The notes: a model not told the origin generated them from the letters alone. Counted from the first letter of the stretch, positions 9,219-18,115 are shown. The stretch is DNA of 64,000 nt from Aporhodopirellula rubra (GCF_014192335.1 NZ_JACHXU010000012.1:1-64000), one strand, 5' to 3'. Made by a program: numbers and translations.

Positions 9219-10355
9219 ATGCGATGCGTTGCTTTCGCCCTCTTGATGATTTCGCCCGCGATGACTTTCGCCGATTCCCCCGAACCGAGCGTGAAGACAA
9301 TCCGCATCGCGTCGATGAACGTTTCGCTCTACGGCGACTCTGCCGGACAAGTGGCCGCGAAACTAGGCGGGGGCGCCGACGCCCAGGCGATCAAGCTGTC
9401 GCGAATCATCCGCACGATCCGCCCCGACGTTTTGCTGCTGTGCGAGATCGATCATGAACCGGACGCGACGACGGTCAATCGGTTCGCCGACCTATACCTG
9501 AACGCCGATCGATCCGACGTCACCGAACCGATCGATTACCCTTACCGATGGTCCATCCCTACGAACACCGGCCTGCTCGCGGACGTGGATCTCGACGACG
9601 ATGGACGAACGGTCCTACCGACCGATGCTTGGGGATTTGGACGATATCCCGGACAGTACGCGATGGCGGTGCTGAGCCGTTTCCCGATCGACAGGGACAA
9701 CGCTCGAACGTTTCAGAAATACCGCTGGTCGATTTTGCCCGACGCGTTACGCCCGACCGATCCCGAGACGGGCACGTCTTTTTACAGCGACGCGGTTTGG
9801 CAGCGACTGCGATTGTCGAGCAAGAACCACGTCGACGTGCCGATCGTAATTCCCGAATCAGCGGGCGGCCCACGGACGCTTCATTTTCTCGTCAGCCATC
9901 CGACACCGCCGGTTTTCGATGGGCCCGAAGATCGCAACGGGTGTCGCAACCACGACGAGATTCGGTTTTGGCGAGAGTACGTGTGCACTCCCAACGCTGA
10001 ATTCCTGGTCGATGACAACGGAATCAGCGGCGGACTCGGCGACGACCAGTGGTTCGCGATCGCGGGCGATCTGAATTCCGACCCGCTCGCTGGTGACAGT
10101 CGCCAAGCCGGGATCAAGGAACTGCTCGCTTGTCCCCAAGTACAAAACGTTGCACCGAAGAGTGAAGCACACAGCGTGGCGACAGCGTTGTTCGGATCTC
10201 GACGGGTCCGAGTGGATTACGTGATTCCCTCCGTGAACATGCCGCTGGTCGACTGCGGGGTGGTTTGGCCGGAACCGAGCACGTCACTAGGGCGATGTCT
10301 CGACGCGACGGATCACCGTATGGTATGGATCGATATCAAACCAACTCCGCAATGA
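9219..10355 (+). CDS. Exported endonuclease/exonuclease/phosphatase-family protein
   Basis: The ATG at 9219 starts a 378-residue protein with a short signal peptide (MRCVAFALLMISPAMTFA). The fold markers are IRIASMNVSLYG at the start, DVLLLCEID (metal-binding Glu), AVLSRFPID, LHFLVSHPTPP, FAIAGDLNSDPLAG (the conserved GDxN) and the closing ATDHRMVWIDI (Asp-His). The active-site set of the EEP superfamily is therefore complete. Members cut phosphodiester bonds in nucleic acids, lipids or other substrates; planctomycetes have many exported copies of unknown substrate. The start choice excludes an upstream stretch that overlaps the FtsK-like gene and has no domain character. The stop is 13 bases before the methyltransferase gene. 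Confidence 0.85.
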   Translation: MRCVAFALLMISPAMTFADSPEPSVKTIRIASMNVSLYGDSAGQVAAKLGGGADAQAIKLSRIIRTIRPDVLLLCEIDHEPDATTVNRFADLYLNADRSDVTEPIDYPYRWSIPTNTGLLADVDLDDDGRTVLPTDAWGFGRYPGQYAMAVLSRFPIDRDNARTFQKYRWSILPDALRPTDPETGTSFYSDAVWQRLRLSSKNHVDVPIVIPESAGGPRTLHFLVSHPTPPVFDGPEDRNGCRNHDEIRFWREYVCTPNAEFLVDDNGISGGLGDDQWFAIAGDLNSDPLAGDSRQAGIKELLACPQVQNVAPKSEAHSVATALFGSRRVRVDYVIPSVNMPLVDCGVVWPEPSTSLGRCLDATDHRMVWIDIKPTPQ

Positions 10356-10368
10356 TCCCCGACTCCCC

Positions 10369-10983
10369 ATGACGCTGCAGCAAATTGAAGTTCCCGACTC
10401 TGTGAAGAAGATTGATTATCACGAGGGGGCCGAGCATCTGATCGATACCGCGAACGAGGCGATCGAAGCGTTCATGTTGGCCGACCAAACGGTGATCGAA
10501 AATTTCGTCACGTGCGATTTTCACCTTCTCGATCAAGCACTCACGTGGGTCGAAGAACAACACCTGCTCGCCGGCAACCGGTTTTGCGAATGGGGAGCCG
10601 GATTCGGCGTTGGAGCAATGCTGGCGGCGATGCGTGGGATGGAAGCGGTCGGCATCGAAATCGAACCGCGACTCGTCCAAGAAGCCAACGCGGTCGCTCA
10701 GTCGCTCGGGAATTCAGCACACGTCTACTGCGGCAGCCTGGTGCCACGCGGCGTCGAAGGCCTGGCGGAGATCGCCAACGAAGTCAGAAACGTCGACACC
10801 GAAGAAGATGACACCTACGACGAAATCGGGCTGAACGTCGACGACTTCGATCTGTTCTTCGCATTCCCGTGGCCCGGCGAACATGGTTTCTTCGAACACA
10901 TTTTCGACGCGCGAGCGTCCACGGGTGCATTGCTGATGACGTATCGCGGACGCGAAGGGATTAACCTCGTTCGCAAAGTCTGA
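10369..10983 (+). CDS. Class I SAM-dependent methyltransferase-like protein
   Basis: A 204-residue protein with a Rossmann-type motif I (FCEWGAGFGVGAMLAA, about residues 72-87) and an acidic motif II (AVGIEIEPRLVQEAN), both typical of class I methyltransferases. A later DLFFAFPWPGEHGFF block stands where motif IV would be. The substrate cannot be deduced; the PWPGEHGFF motif is unlike common rRNA or quinone methyltransferases known to me. It follows the endonuclease-like gene by 13 bases and is probably co-transcribed with it. Confidence 0.7.
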   Translation: MTLQQIEVPDSVKKIDYHEGAEHLIDTANEAIEAFMLADQTVIENFVTCDFHLLDQALTWVEEQHLLAGNRFCEWGAGFGVGAMLAAMRGMEAVGIEIEPRLVQEANAVAQSLGNSAHVYCGSLVPRGVEGLAEIANEVRNVDTEEDDTYDEIGLNVDDFDLFFAFPWPGEHGFFEHIFDARASTGALLMTYRGREGINLVRKV

Positions 10984-11168
10984 CGCAACCGCGACCTCCG
11001 GTGCGGCGACGACTGATTCGTCGATGCGTAACCGAATCAAACGGCCTCTGCAGTCGTGACGTGATCCCGGCCAGTTGTGCTCGCAAATCAGATACAGTAA
11101 ACGTCTTGCGCCGGTGCTGTTCCGGACTAATCGCATTCCAACCGTCCCCAAGTCAGGTCAACCACTTC

Positions 11169-11624
11169 ATGCTGCTCAACAAACTCATCCACCCCGAAAT
11201 CACTTCCGTTCTCGCCGCGTCGGGTCACCACAGCACGATTCTGATTGCCGACGGAAACTATCCCGCGTTGAACAAACGTGGGCCCAACGCGAAATTGGTC
11301 AGCATGAATTTGATGCCGGGTCTGATCACGTGCGATCAAGCCCTGCAGGCGATCCTGTCGGCGGTTCCGATCGAAGCGGCGATGACGATGGAGACCGAAA
11401 CCTCGGGCCCGTACGCGCTCGACGGAGATCCACCGGTCTGGGAAGACTTCCGAAAATCGCTGCGCGACGCGGGATCGAAAGTCGAACTGAAGTCGCTCGA
11501 AAAGTGGGCGTTCTACGATCACGTGATCACGCCCGATCATGTACTGACGATTCAAACGGCCGACCAACAGCGATACGCGAACCTGCTGCTCGTGGTCGGA
11601 GTTCGAATGGACGAAACCGCTTAG
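11169..11624 (+). CDS. RbsD/FucU-family sugar mutarotase
   Basis: From the ATG at 11169 the 151-residue product matches the FucU/RbsD fold. MLLNKLIHPEITSVLAASGHHSTILIADGNYP has the conserved GHxxxIxIxDxNxP pattern with catalytic His and Asp. ITCDQALQAILSAVPIE and the C-terminal ADQQRYANLLLVVGV (Tyr-Ala-Asn) follow. FucU interconverts anomers of L-fucose; RbsD acts on D-ribose. The tail resembles FucU more than RbsD in my reading. It is not in the BMC operon, but a fucose mutarotase would fit a genome degrading fucose and rhamnose. Longer in-frame starts upstream lack family sequence. Confidence 0.85.
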   Translation: MLLNKLIHPEITSVLAASGHHSTILIADGNYPALNKRGPNAKLVSMNLMPGLITCDQALQAILSAVPIEAAMTMETETSGPYALDGDPPVWEDFRKSLRDAGSKVELKSLEKWAFYDHVITPDHVLTIQTADQQRYANLLLVVGVRMDETA

Positions 11625-11682
11625 AACGGCGTTGCGACCGGAACGTCGAAAGGGATACTCGGCAAGAGCGACGGCGATCAAG

Positions 11683-11719
11683 GAGGCCATTGGAACTCTC
11701 GCCGAGTTCCGTTGGCCTC
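11683..11719. terminator. Long intergenic hairpin after the mutarotase gene
   Basis: Two 7-base blocks, GAGGCCA and GGAACTC, pair with GAGTTCC and TGGCCTC across a TCGCC loop, with one two-base internal mismatch. The stem is 16 positions long and lies 58 bases past the mutarotase stop. No T-run follows, so it may be a structural or Rho-linked element rather than a classical terminator. Confidence 0.45.
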
Positions 11720-11912
11720 GTTGGGGGATGAAGCGAAAGCCTGCCGGTTCGGTTTGCTAGCATCGGCAACCGTTTCCTTTTTTTAATTTTTCGTTTGATT
11801 CCAGTGACCCTTCGCGCATAGACTCTTACTTCGGCACTGTCGTTACGTATACCAGTGCCAGGCGATTGAGCGATGTGCTGTCGCGTAAAAGGGGCAAACG
11901 CGGAGGGAAGAA

Positions 11913-12386
11913 TTGAGCCAACCGAGTGCGAGGTCAGGGCCACTGCAACGCCCCGCGATCCGAGCGGCGATGCTCGCCATGATCGGATGGGCGGCTTGGA
12001 CAGCCCCCTCTCCAAATTGGGATCTGCCGACGCGATTGCAACCGAATTCCGGTGTGGAACCAACGGCTCGGCGAATTGATTCCGACGCGTCGATTTCTCC
12101 TTCGATGCGAATGCCGCTAATGAAGATCCAGCTCAATGACGCGAGCATTCGTGAATTGGGTTTACTTCCGAGCGTCGGGCCGAACATGGCTGCACGAATC
12201 CAAGGGCACCGACAGCAGAAGGGGTCCTTTCAATCGTGGGACGATTTCAGCACAATCCTCGGCATGGGACCGTCAACGATTGAGACCATTGATCCATGGT
12301 GCGAGATTGACCAAACCGAGTCGGCGTTCTATCGTTCGGACAACAATATCGAGCCCCCCCTCCGCCACATTACTTTGGATAGATGA
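11913..12386 (+). CDS. Helix-hairpin-helix (ComEA-like) domain protein
   Basis: A TTG at 11913 has GGAGGG just upstream (11902-11907). The N-terminus contains one short hydrophobic stretch (AMLAMIGWAAWTAPSP) that could be a weak signal or anchor. Residues 70-135 form an HhH pair: IQLNDASIRELGLLPSVGPNMAARI, then GSFQSWDDFSTILGMGPSTIETI, the arrangement seen in ComEA and other DNA-binding proteins. Its partner and role are unknown. Its stop codon lies two bases from the ATG of the SufT-like gene, so the two are likely translated from one transcript. Confidence 0.7.
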   Translation: MSQPSARSGPLQRPAIRAAMLAMIGWAAWTAPSPNWDLPTRLQPNSGVEPTARRIDSDASISPSMRMPLMKIQLNDASIRELGLLPSVGPNMAARIQGHRQQKGSFQSWDDFSTILGMGPSTIETIDPWCEIDQTESAFYRSDNNIEPPLRHITLDR

Positions 12387-12387
12387 G

Positions 12388-12708
12388 ATGGCATTAGCCG
12401 AAGACAAAGTTCGCGAAGCCCTCAAAGAGGTCATCGACCCTGAATTGTATGTCAACATTGTGGACCTCGGATTGGTCTACGTTGTCGAGGTCGGAGACGA
12501 GAACGAAGACGGTCGGCACGACGTGAATGTCGAAATGACCCTGACCAGTCCCATGTGTCCCGCTGGACCACAATTAGTTGCGGGCACCAAGGCGGCTGCA
12601 GAGTCGCTCGAAGAGGTCGATGCGTGCGAAGTCAAAGTCGTCATGGAACCTGCCTGGTCGCCTGAGCGGATGACCGACGAAGCACGTGACCATCTCGGCA
12701 TCTATTAA
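12388..12708 (+). CDS. MIP18/DUF59-family metal-sulfur cluster assembly factor (SufT-like)
   Basis: A 106-residue protein. KVREALKEVIDPELYVNIVDLGLVY is the classic DUF59 N-terminus (DPE and NIVDLGLVY). MTLTSPMCPAGPQL holds the conserved Cys of the TxxxCP motif, and VVMEPAWSPERMTDEARDHLGI is the family C-terminus. Such proteins (SufT, PaaD, MIP18) help mature Fe-S proteins. No suf operon is adjacent. The ATG at 12388 immediately follows the HhH gene stop, which decides the start. Confidence 0.88.
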   Translation: MALAEDKVREALKEVIDPELYVNIVDLGLVYVVEVGDENEDGRHDVNVEMTLTSPMCPAGPQLVAGTKAAAESLEEVDACEVKVVMEPAWSPERMTDEARDHLGIY

Positions 12709-12722
12709 CAGGCCTCGTCGAA

Positions 12723-13130
12723 TTGCTCCAGCATTCTCTTGAGATTCGCGTCGCCTATCAGGAAACCGATGGCCAGCGACGCGTCCACCACGCCAACTAT
12801 CTGAACTATTTCGAACGTGGTCGTGTCGAAATGCTGCGGAGCTTCGGGCACGACTACAAAGGGATTGAAGACCGCGGGATGATGTTCGTCGTGACGGAAA
12901 TGAATGTCCGCTACTTCGCGCCCGCTGACTTCGACGACGTGCTGACGATCACGACCGAAGTCGTTGAACTGAGGAAAGTTCGCATGCGGCATCGGTATAC
13001 GATCCGTCGAGGTGATACAGTATTGGTGGAAGCTGACTCGGTAATCGCGTGCGTGGATCGCAACGGAAAACCTGCTCGGTTACCTGATCTGACTCCCGTC
13101 CACCAACCTGACAAAGAACTTGCCTCGTGA
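12723..13130 (+). CDS. YbgC/FadM-type acyl-CoA thioesterase
   Basis: A 135-residue 4HBT (hotdog) protein starting at TTG 12723. The pattern YQETDGQRRVHHANYLNYFERGR carries the family's Thr-Asp pair and HxNYxxYFE signature. RYFAPADFDDVLTITTEV and VLVEADSVIACVD complete the hotdog fold. These enzymes hydrolyse acyl-CoA or acyl-ACP thioesters; the substrate is not predictable here. The stop overlaps the GTG start of the next gene (GTGA), showing translational coupling. Confidence 0.87.
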   Translation: MLQHSLEIRVAYQETDGQRRVHHANYLNYFERGRVEMLRSFGHDYKGIEDRGMMFVVTEMNVRYFAPADFDDVLTITTEVVELRKVRMRHRYTIRRGDTVLVEADSVIACVDRNGKPARLPDLTPVHQPDKELAS

Positions 13131-13813
13131 GATCCCAAACGATTTCGAATCGGAACATTCTTCTCCTCTTTTTCATTGCCGGCCTTACCTCAATCGGCTG
13201 CGGACCCGAACGACTGAAACCGGACGATTTGCCCCGGCGTGAACGTGAGGAAGTGATCGTGTCGTCACCGGCTCCCGCTGCGGACGCGCCGGCAACGGCT
13301 GCATCCCCCGACACCAGCACCACGCCAAAATCGGATCCGGATTCGACCCGCGACGATGCATTCCGGGAAGCAGCCATGCAGGGTGATCTGCAAACGGTGA
13401 AACAACTGGCAACCGACGGCACCGAAATCGATGCGGCCGGCCCCGGAGGTCGAACGGCACTGCAACTCGCAGCCTTCGACGGACATCTCGATACGGTCGA
13501 ATGGTTGATCGATCAGCACGCCGATGTTGACCACCGCGATGAATTCGGTCGCACCGCGTTGATGTACGCGGCGACGGGTGCCAACGCATCAACGGTGAAA
13601 GCCCTGCTGTCCGCCGGCGCGGACTTGCAGCTGGTCGATGGCGACGAACATTTCAACGCGTTGATGTTCGCCGCCGCCGAAGGACAGGCGGAAGTCGTCG
13701 AGCTGCTGCTCGAGAAAGGAGCCGATCGTTCGGCGAAAGACATCGATGGCGAAACAGCGATGGACTTTGCGAAAGCGAACGGTCACGACGCCGTCGTCAA
13801 ACTGCTCGACTGA
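13127..13813 (+). CDS. Ankyrin-repeat lipoprotein
   Basis: GTG start overlapping the thioesterase stop. The N-terminus is a lipoprotein signal: ILLLFFIAGLTSIGC with lipobox Cys at residue 25. A Pro/Ala/Ser-rich linker follows to about 75. Ankyrin repeats fill residues 80-228 (DAFREAAMQGDLQTVKQL, GRTALQLAAFDGHLDTVEWLI, GRTALMYAATGANASTVKALL, FNALMFAAAEGQAEVVELLL, GETAMDFAKANGHDAVVKLL). It should sit on the periplasmic face of a membrane and bind an unknown protein partner. Confidence 0.85.
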   Translation: MRSQTISNRNILLLFFIAGLTSIGCGPERLKPDDLPRREREEVIVSSPAPAADAPATAASPDTSTTPKSDPDSTRDDAFREAAMQGDLQTVKQLATDGTEIDAAGPGGRTALQLAAFDGHLDTVEWLIDQHADVDHRDEFGRTALMYAATGANASTVKALLSAGADLQLVDGDEHFNALMFAAAEGQAEVVELLLEKGADRSAKDIDGETAMDFAKANGHDAVVKLLD

Positions 13814-13819
13814 TCGCGG

Positions 13820-15061
13820 TCAACTGATTGACTTGATCGCATCAATCAAGCCATCAACATGCTCGAGCCGGTGTGCCGCTGACAACGACACCCGCAAACG
13901 GGCGGTGCCTTCAGGGACCGTCGGCGGCCGGATCGCGGGAACGTAGAAACCTCTTTCCCGCAGTCGTTCGCTGATTTCCACTGCCCGCGCGTCATCACCA
14001 ACAATGATCGGAACAATCGGGATCCCTTCATCCAATTCGCTCACCGGTACAACGGCGCTGAACTCATCCGGAAGGCAGTCCACGATTTTTCGACGCAGAT
14101 GAACCGCGAGGCTTGCGACGTGCTCACGTCGCTCGTTCCAGTCCGCCATCGAGGTGATGACCCGATGAGCCCCGGCCGCAGTACGCGGCGATAACGCAGT
14201 ACTGAAAATCAACGTGCGGCAAAATTGAATCAAATAATCAATCACGACACGGGGGCCGGCGACAAAGCCGCCCTGGTGTCCCACTGCTTTACTGAGCGTG
14301 CCGATACGGACTGCGATTTCCTGTTGCACCCCCATCGCCTCGCAAAGCCCGCCGCCGCGAGGGCCGAGCACTCCCGTTCCGTGCGCCTCGTCGACGAGAA
14401 TCTGTGCGTCGTGCTCTCTCGCGACACGAACGAGATCGTACAGCGGTGCCGTGTCACCATCCATGCTGAACACGCCGTCCGTGACAATCCAGACGCGCCG
14501 AAACTCACCTCGCCGCTCGCTCAAGATTCGATCGACACATTCGACATCGCAGTGAGGATAAATCTCGCGCTCTGCATTCGATGCTCGGCAACCATCGATC
14601 AACGAGGCGTGATTGAGTTGATCGCTGAGAATCAGATCACCTTGCCGGCACAGCGTCGCGATCGTGCCGCTGCATGCCGCGTAGCCGGACGGGAAAACGA
14701 CTGCGGCTTCGGTCCCCTCGGCACGGGCGATCGCGGCAGCCAATTGTTCGTGATGGGGCGTCCAACCACACACCAACGCGCTCGCGGTCGCCCCGCAGGC
14801 AACAAGGTCTTCGTCACCTCCCGATTCCTCCTCCGCCGAGTCAGGCACGCTCAACGCGGTAGGGCCCGACGATCGGTGCGCGAGGCCATCGGCAACAACG
14901 CCTAAATAGTCGTTGCCGCCAAAATTCAGCAATCGAACTGACTGGGCGGTGACGAGGTACGGACCGCTAACGCTCTGCACCACCAACCGACGCCTTCGCC
15001 CGAGACTCGACATCTGGTCGAGCGAAGCGGCGAAGTCGTCAAAGGGGCTACGATCAGACAT
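13820..15061 (-). CDS. bioF: PLP-dependent alpha-oxoamine synthase (8-amino-7-oxononanoate synthase family)
   Basis: The 413-residue product from ATG 15061 (MSDRSPFDD) has the alpha-oxoamine synthase landmarks. These are LLNFGGNDYLG, VFPSGYAACSGTIATL, LSDQLNHASLIDG, VTDGVFSMDGD, LVDEAHGTGVLGPRGGG, GTLSKAVGHQGGFVAG (PLP-binding Lys) and a C-terminal PPTVPEGTARLRVSLSAAH. AONS condenses pimeloyl thioester with alanine for biotin; the close relative KBL makes 2-amino-3-ketobutyrate. No biotin gene is adjacent, so the bioF symbol is provisional. Residues before 15061 in the same frame are rich in Cys and unlike the family. Confidence 0.8.
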   Translation of the reverse strand: MSDRSPFDDFAASLDQMSSLGRRRRLVVQSVSGPYLVTAQSVRLLNFGGNDYLGVVADGLAHRSSGPTALSVPDSAEEESGGDEDLVACGATASALVCGWTPHHEQLAAAIARAEGTEAAVVFPSGYAACSGTIATLCRQGDLILSDQLNHASLIDGCRASNAEREIYPHCDVECVDRILSERRGEFRRVWIVTDGVFSMDGDTAPLYDLVRVAREHDAQILVDEAHGTGVLGPRGGGLCEAMGVQQEIAVRIGTLSKAVGHQGGFVAGPRVVIDYLIQFCRTLIFSTALSPRTAAGAHRVITSMADWNERREHVASLAVHLRRKIVDCLPDEFSAVVPVSELDEGIPIVPIIVGDDARAVEISERLRERGFYVPAIRPPTVPEGTARLRVSLSAAHRLEHVDGLIDAIKSIS

Positions 15062-15248
15062 AAAGCAGAACGAGAGAGGAATGCACCGACTGCGACAGGT
15101 ATCGGCCGCAGCAGTGTACACGCCCGAGCCAGTACACTTCACCGCATCTCGCGGTCGTTCATCGCATCCGGAATCGCCAGATCCGGAATCGCCAGAATTC
15201 AGTCACCCGAAGTCTGGCGACCTCGGTTATGTCTCTTCCGAAAATACT

Positions 15249-15845
15249 CTAGACCGCAGCCATTGACTCGCGAACCATCGAAACGGCAACACCGAGGACT
15301 TCTACGACGCCGGGGGCGGCGATCTCGTCCGCGGTTTTCGACGCGTTCAGCGAAGCGTCCCACGTACGCAGCACAACGCGACCATCGCTCATCTTGACGA
15401 CAACCAGCGAGTTGTCCGCACATTCGCGGTCCTGTTCGATGATCAGGAAATCACCATCGAGGACGCCGTGCTCGGAAAACGAATTGCCCGAAACTTGAAC
15501 GACGAATCGTTCACCGGTGGCAAGCGTTTTCCCGAGATCGATCGCGTCGGTCGGGTTCGTATCCAGGGCAACAGGATGGTTCGAGACGACGCCCATCAGC
15601 GGCAAGCCGGTGGTCGATCGTGCATTTTCACCGGTGAGTTCAATCGCACGCGATTTGTTCGCTTTTCGCGAAATCAAACCTTTGCGTTCAAGTGCACGCA
15701 AGTGACACATCACACCGTTGGGACTTTTGATTCCGAAGTGCTCGCCAATCTCACGAACGGTCGGGCCGTATCCTCGCTCTTGAATGAGCGAGCGAATCAG
15801 CTCGTAAACCTTCTTCTGGCGGTCGGTCAGTTGTGGTTTAGCCAT
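15249..15845 (-). CDS. lexA: LexA-family repressor with altered self-cleavage residues
   Basis: 198 residues, the usual LexA length. The N-terminal winged helix is clear (LTDRQKKVYELIRSLIQERGYGPTVREIGEHFGIKSPNGVMCHLRALERKG). The C-terminal peptidase-like domain has the nucleophile Ser at 122 (VSGNSFSEHGVLDGD). Two catalytic features look changed: the Ala-Gly scissile bond is replaced by VSNHP around residues 87-91, and the position of the catalytic Lys (VKRL in E. coli) is Arg160 (VVLRTW). If so, RecA-stimulated autocleavage may be lost or altered. SOS repressor identity is firm by fold; the mechanism is uncertain. The upstream 300 bases showed no operator I could identify. Confidence 0.88.
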   Translation of the reverse strand: MAKPQLTDRQKKVYELIRSLIQERGYGPTVREIGEHFGIKSPNGVMCHLRALERKGLISRKANKSRAIELTGENARSTTGLPLMGVVSNHPVALDTNPTDAIDLGKTLATGERFVVQVSGNSFSEHGVLDGDFLIIEQDRECADNSLVVVKMSDGRVVLRTWDASLNASKTADEIAAPGVVEVLGVAVSMVRESMAAV

Positions 15846-16147
15846 AAAACCTCGTTGTGGGGCAGTCCAACGGGATATCGGAGGGAGGGGGGAGGCGGGG
15901 ATCTATTGACAAGTGAACTATAGCCCACGAATCACTTTGACGACGGCATTCTATCGCGGGAATACTGACGTGATATCACTATTCACCTGCACACCGCACC
16001 TATTGGTGCGTCAATTGACCGCCCGCTAATAATGAGCAATCTCAATGCACTTTACGAAGTGTCGCGTATACGAGCGTGCAGAAGAATCCCCCTCAATTGG
16101 GTTTTCTTACAAAAATTGCGCAAAATTTTGGCCCGATCCGGGTCCCG
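15846..16147. other. Intergenic space between lexA and uppP
   Basis: About 300 bases with no gene. It must contain the lexA promoter (reading leftwards). I see a purine-rich GGGAGGGGGGAGGCGGGG tract near 15880-15900, but no convincing operator or terminator. Confidence 0.4.
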
Positions 16148-16927
16148 TTATCGCGAAACGTAAAAAATCAGCATGCTGATTCCGAAGGGAATGCACCAGT
16201 AGGCGAACCAATGCAGACGTGCCTCACGGCTCCATCGGATCAGCCACTTGAGCGCAAAGATGCCGACCACAAACGCGCACGTCGCTCCGATCAGCAACGT
16301 CGCCACGGGAAGATCCGACGCCGCTTCGGTTCCATCAAGGAGATCTTTCACCGCCAAAGTCGTCGCGCCCAAGATCGCGGGAATGGCCAGCAAGAACGAG
16401 AACGTGACCGAATCCTCATTGCTTAACCCCATCAAGCGACCTCCTAGGATCGTCGATCCACTGCGACTGATCCCCGGCAGAATAGCGACGGCCTGGAAGC
16501 AACCGACGATGATCGCGCCGAGCCAGCCCATTTGGGTGTATTGACCCACAGCGGGTTTGATTTTTCCGAGCACAATCAGCAAAACCCCCGTGACGATTAA
16601 CATTGCCGCGGCGAGCACCGGACTTTCAGTCAGCCACGGGAACCCTCGCTTGATCGTCAAACCGACGACGACGGCGGGCAGTGTGCCGACGACCAACAAT
16701 CCGATCACCCGGCGGTCACTCGTGAGCAGATTCAAAATTCGTCGCCAGTAAACGACGAGGATCGAACCGAGCGTTCCGGCATGAAGGATGATCACAAGCG
16801 TCGCCGACTCGCCAAGATCGCCTAATAAGTTGTCCAAAATCACAAGGTGTCCGGACGAACTAATCGGAAGAAATTCAGCAATCCCCTGCACAACGGCGAG
16901 AATCAGAACGCGAATGAGCTCGGGCAC
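16148..16927 (-). CDS. uppP: Undecaprenyl-diphosphatase UppP (BacA)
   Basis: 259 residues, normal length for the family, with about eight hydrophobic segments. The two signature motifs are present: VVQGIAEFLPISSSGHLV at residues 13-30, with the catalytic Glu, and LPGISRSGSTILGG in the second repeat, with the catalytic Arg. UppP removes a phosphate from undecaprenyl pyrophosphate on the outer face of the cytoplasmic membrane, recycling the lipid carrier for peptidoglycan and O-antigen. It is divergent from the DUF368 gene, with a 51-base gap, suggesting a shared control region and a joint role in carrier recycling. Confidence 0.93.
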   Translation of the reverse strand: MPELIRVLILAVVQGIAEFLPISSSGHLVILDNLLGDLGESATLVIILHAGTLGSILVVYWRRILNLLTSDRRVIGLLVVGTLPAVVVGLTIKRGFPWLTESPVLAAAMLIVTGVLLIVLGKIKPAVGQYTQMGWLGAIIVGCFQAVAILPGISRSGSTILGGRLMGLSNEDSVTFSFLLAIPAILGATTLAVKDLLDGTEAASDLPVATLLIGATCAFVVGIFALKWLIRWSREARLHWFAYWCIPFGISMLIFYVSR

Positions 16928-16978
16928 GTGTCAGAACCGCATTGAAAGGGTGAAAAAGGATCGGGCATTGCCAATGTT

Positions 16979-18115
16979 GTGTTCCAAACTACTTTAGCTT
17001 GGTGTTTCGCCTACCTCTGGCCAGACATTTTTCCGAACATCCCTCGCCGCCTGACTGAACCTGTGACGAACGCTTCTGAGATTGACGATTGTAACGATCT
17101 GGTCCCAGTCGATGGCTGCGCGAATTCGCAGCAAGGCGACGACGCGGCCCCCGCTACGCAAACCCACGCACGGCATGCAGGATCATTCACCGGCGATTTC
17201 GTCAATGTTTTCCGTGGATTTTGCATGGGTGCCGCGGACACAGTGCCCGGCGTCAGTGGTGGAACGGTTGCGTTGATCCTCGGCCACTACGATCGATTGA
17301 TCGCCGCGATCAGCAACATCGATAGTGAAGCGGTCGGAATGCTCCGCGCGCGTCGATGGGGATCCCTTATCGAGAAACTCGACCTTCGATTCACAATCGC
17401 GCTCGGCGTGGGAATCGTCGCAGGCATCGGATCACTCGCTGGTTTAATGCATCACCTGTTGCTGCACCAGATGAATGAAACCATGGCGGTGTTCTTTGGG
17501 TTGGTATTGGCCAGTGTTTGGGTCGTTCGGCGAAACGTTGCACGTTGGACTCTCGGTCCGATCCTGGGAACCGTCGCAGGAATCGCAATCGCGTTGGCGG
17601 TTTCGAAGATTCCAGCCAGCCATGGCGACATTAACTTGGTGTACCTTTTCTTGAGTGCATCGATCGCAATCTGTGCGATGATCTTGCCGGGCATCAGCGG
17701 CGCTTTCGTGCTCTTGTTGCTCGGCGTGTACGAACCAGTGATCGGGATGATCAAGCAGTTCTTCAAACTCAACATCGACCTTGCGATCATCTCACGCCTG
17801 ACCGTGTTCGCCATCGGATGCGGGTTCGGACTGCTCGCCTTCTCCCGGCTACTCAATTACTTGCTTCGCCATCACCACGATCTCACGATGGCGACGCTGA
17901 TCGGACTGATGATCGGTTCGATCGGGCGTCTCTGGCCACTGCAAGCCGTCACCGCGGAGACCGCTGATCTCGAACTGAAGTTTCAAGAGCACGTCTTCAT
18001 TTCGGCATCACAGTACGACGGCAGCGTCGTGATTCTGGCCGTGCTCGCAGTGGTCGCCGCCGTCGTTGTCCTCGTGGCCAACCGCGTCACGCGTCACGCC
18101 AACATCGAAGGCTAA
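16979..18115 (+). CDS. DUF368 membrane protein (PopT-type undecaprenyl-phosphate translocase)
   Basis: The core matches DUF368: VFRGFCMGAADTVPGVSGGTVALILGHYDRLI, then LPGISGAFVLLLLGVYEPV in the second half, with multiple membrane segments. DUF368 proteins (PopT) have been reported as undecaprenyl-phosphate flippases that return the lipid carrier to the cytoplasmic leaflet. The first 65 residues from the GTG at 16979 are polar, unlike the family, and may be a planctomycete extension or a wrong start; a GTG at 17063 is one alternative. The gene is divergent from uppP, which makes the product that this protein would flip, a strong contextual match. Confidence 0.85.
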   Translation: MFQTTLAWCFAYLWPDIFPNIPRRLTEPVTNASEIDDCNDLVPVDGCANSQQGDDAAPATQTHARHAGSFTGDFVNVFRGFCMGAADTVPGVSGGTVALILGHYDRLIAAISNIDSEAVGMLRARRWGSLIEKLDLRFTIALGVGIVAGIGSLAGLMHHLLLHQMNETMAVFFGLVLASVWVVRRNVARWTLGPILGTVAGIAIALAVSKIPASHGDINLVYLFLSASIAICAMILPGISGAFVLLLLGVYEPVIGMIKQFFKLNIDLAIISRLTVFAIGCGFGLLAFSRLLNYLLRHHHDLTMATLIGLMIGSIGRLWPLQAVTAETADLELKFQEHVFISASQYDGSVVILAVLAVVAAVVVLVANRVTRHANIEG

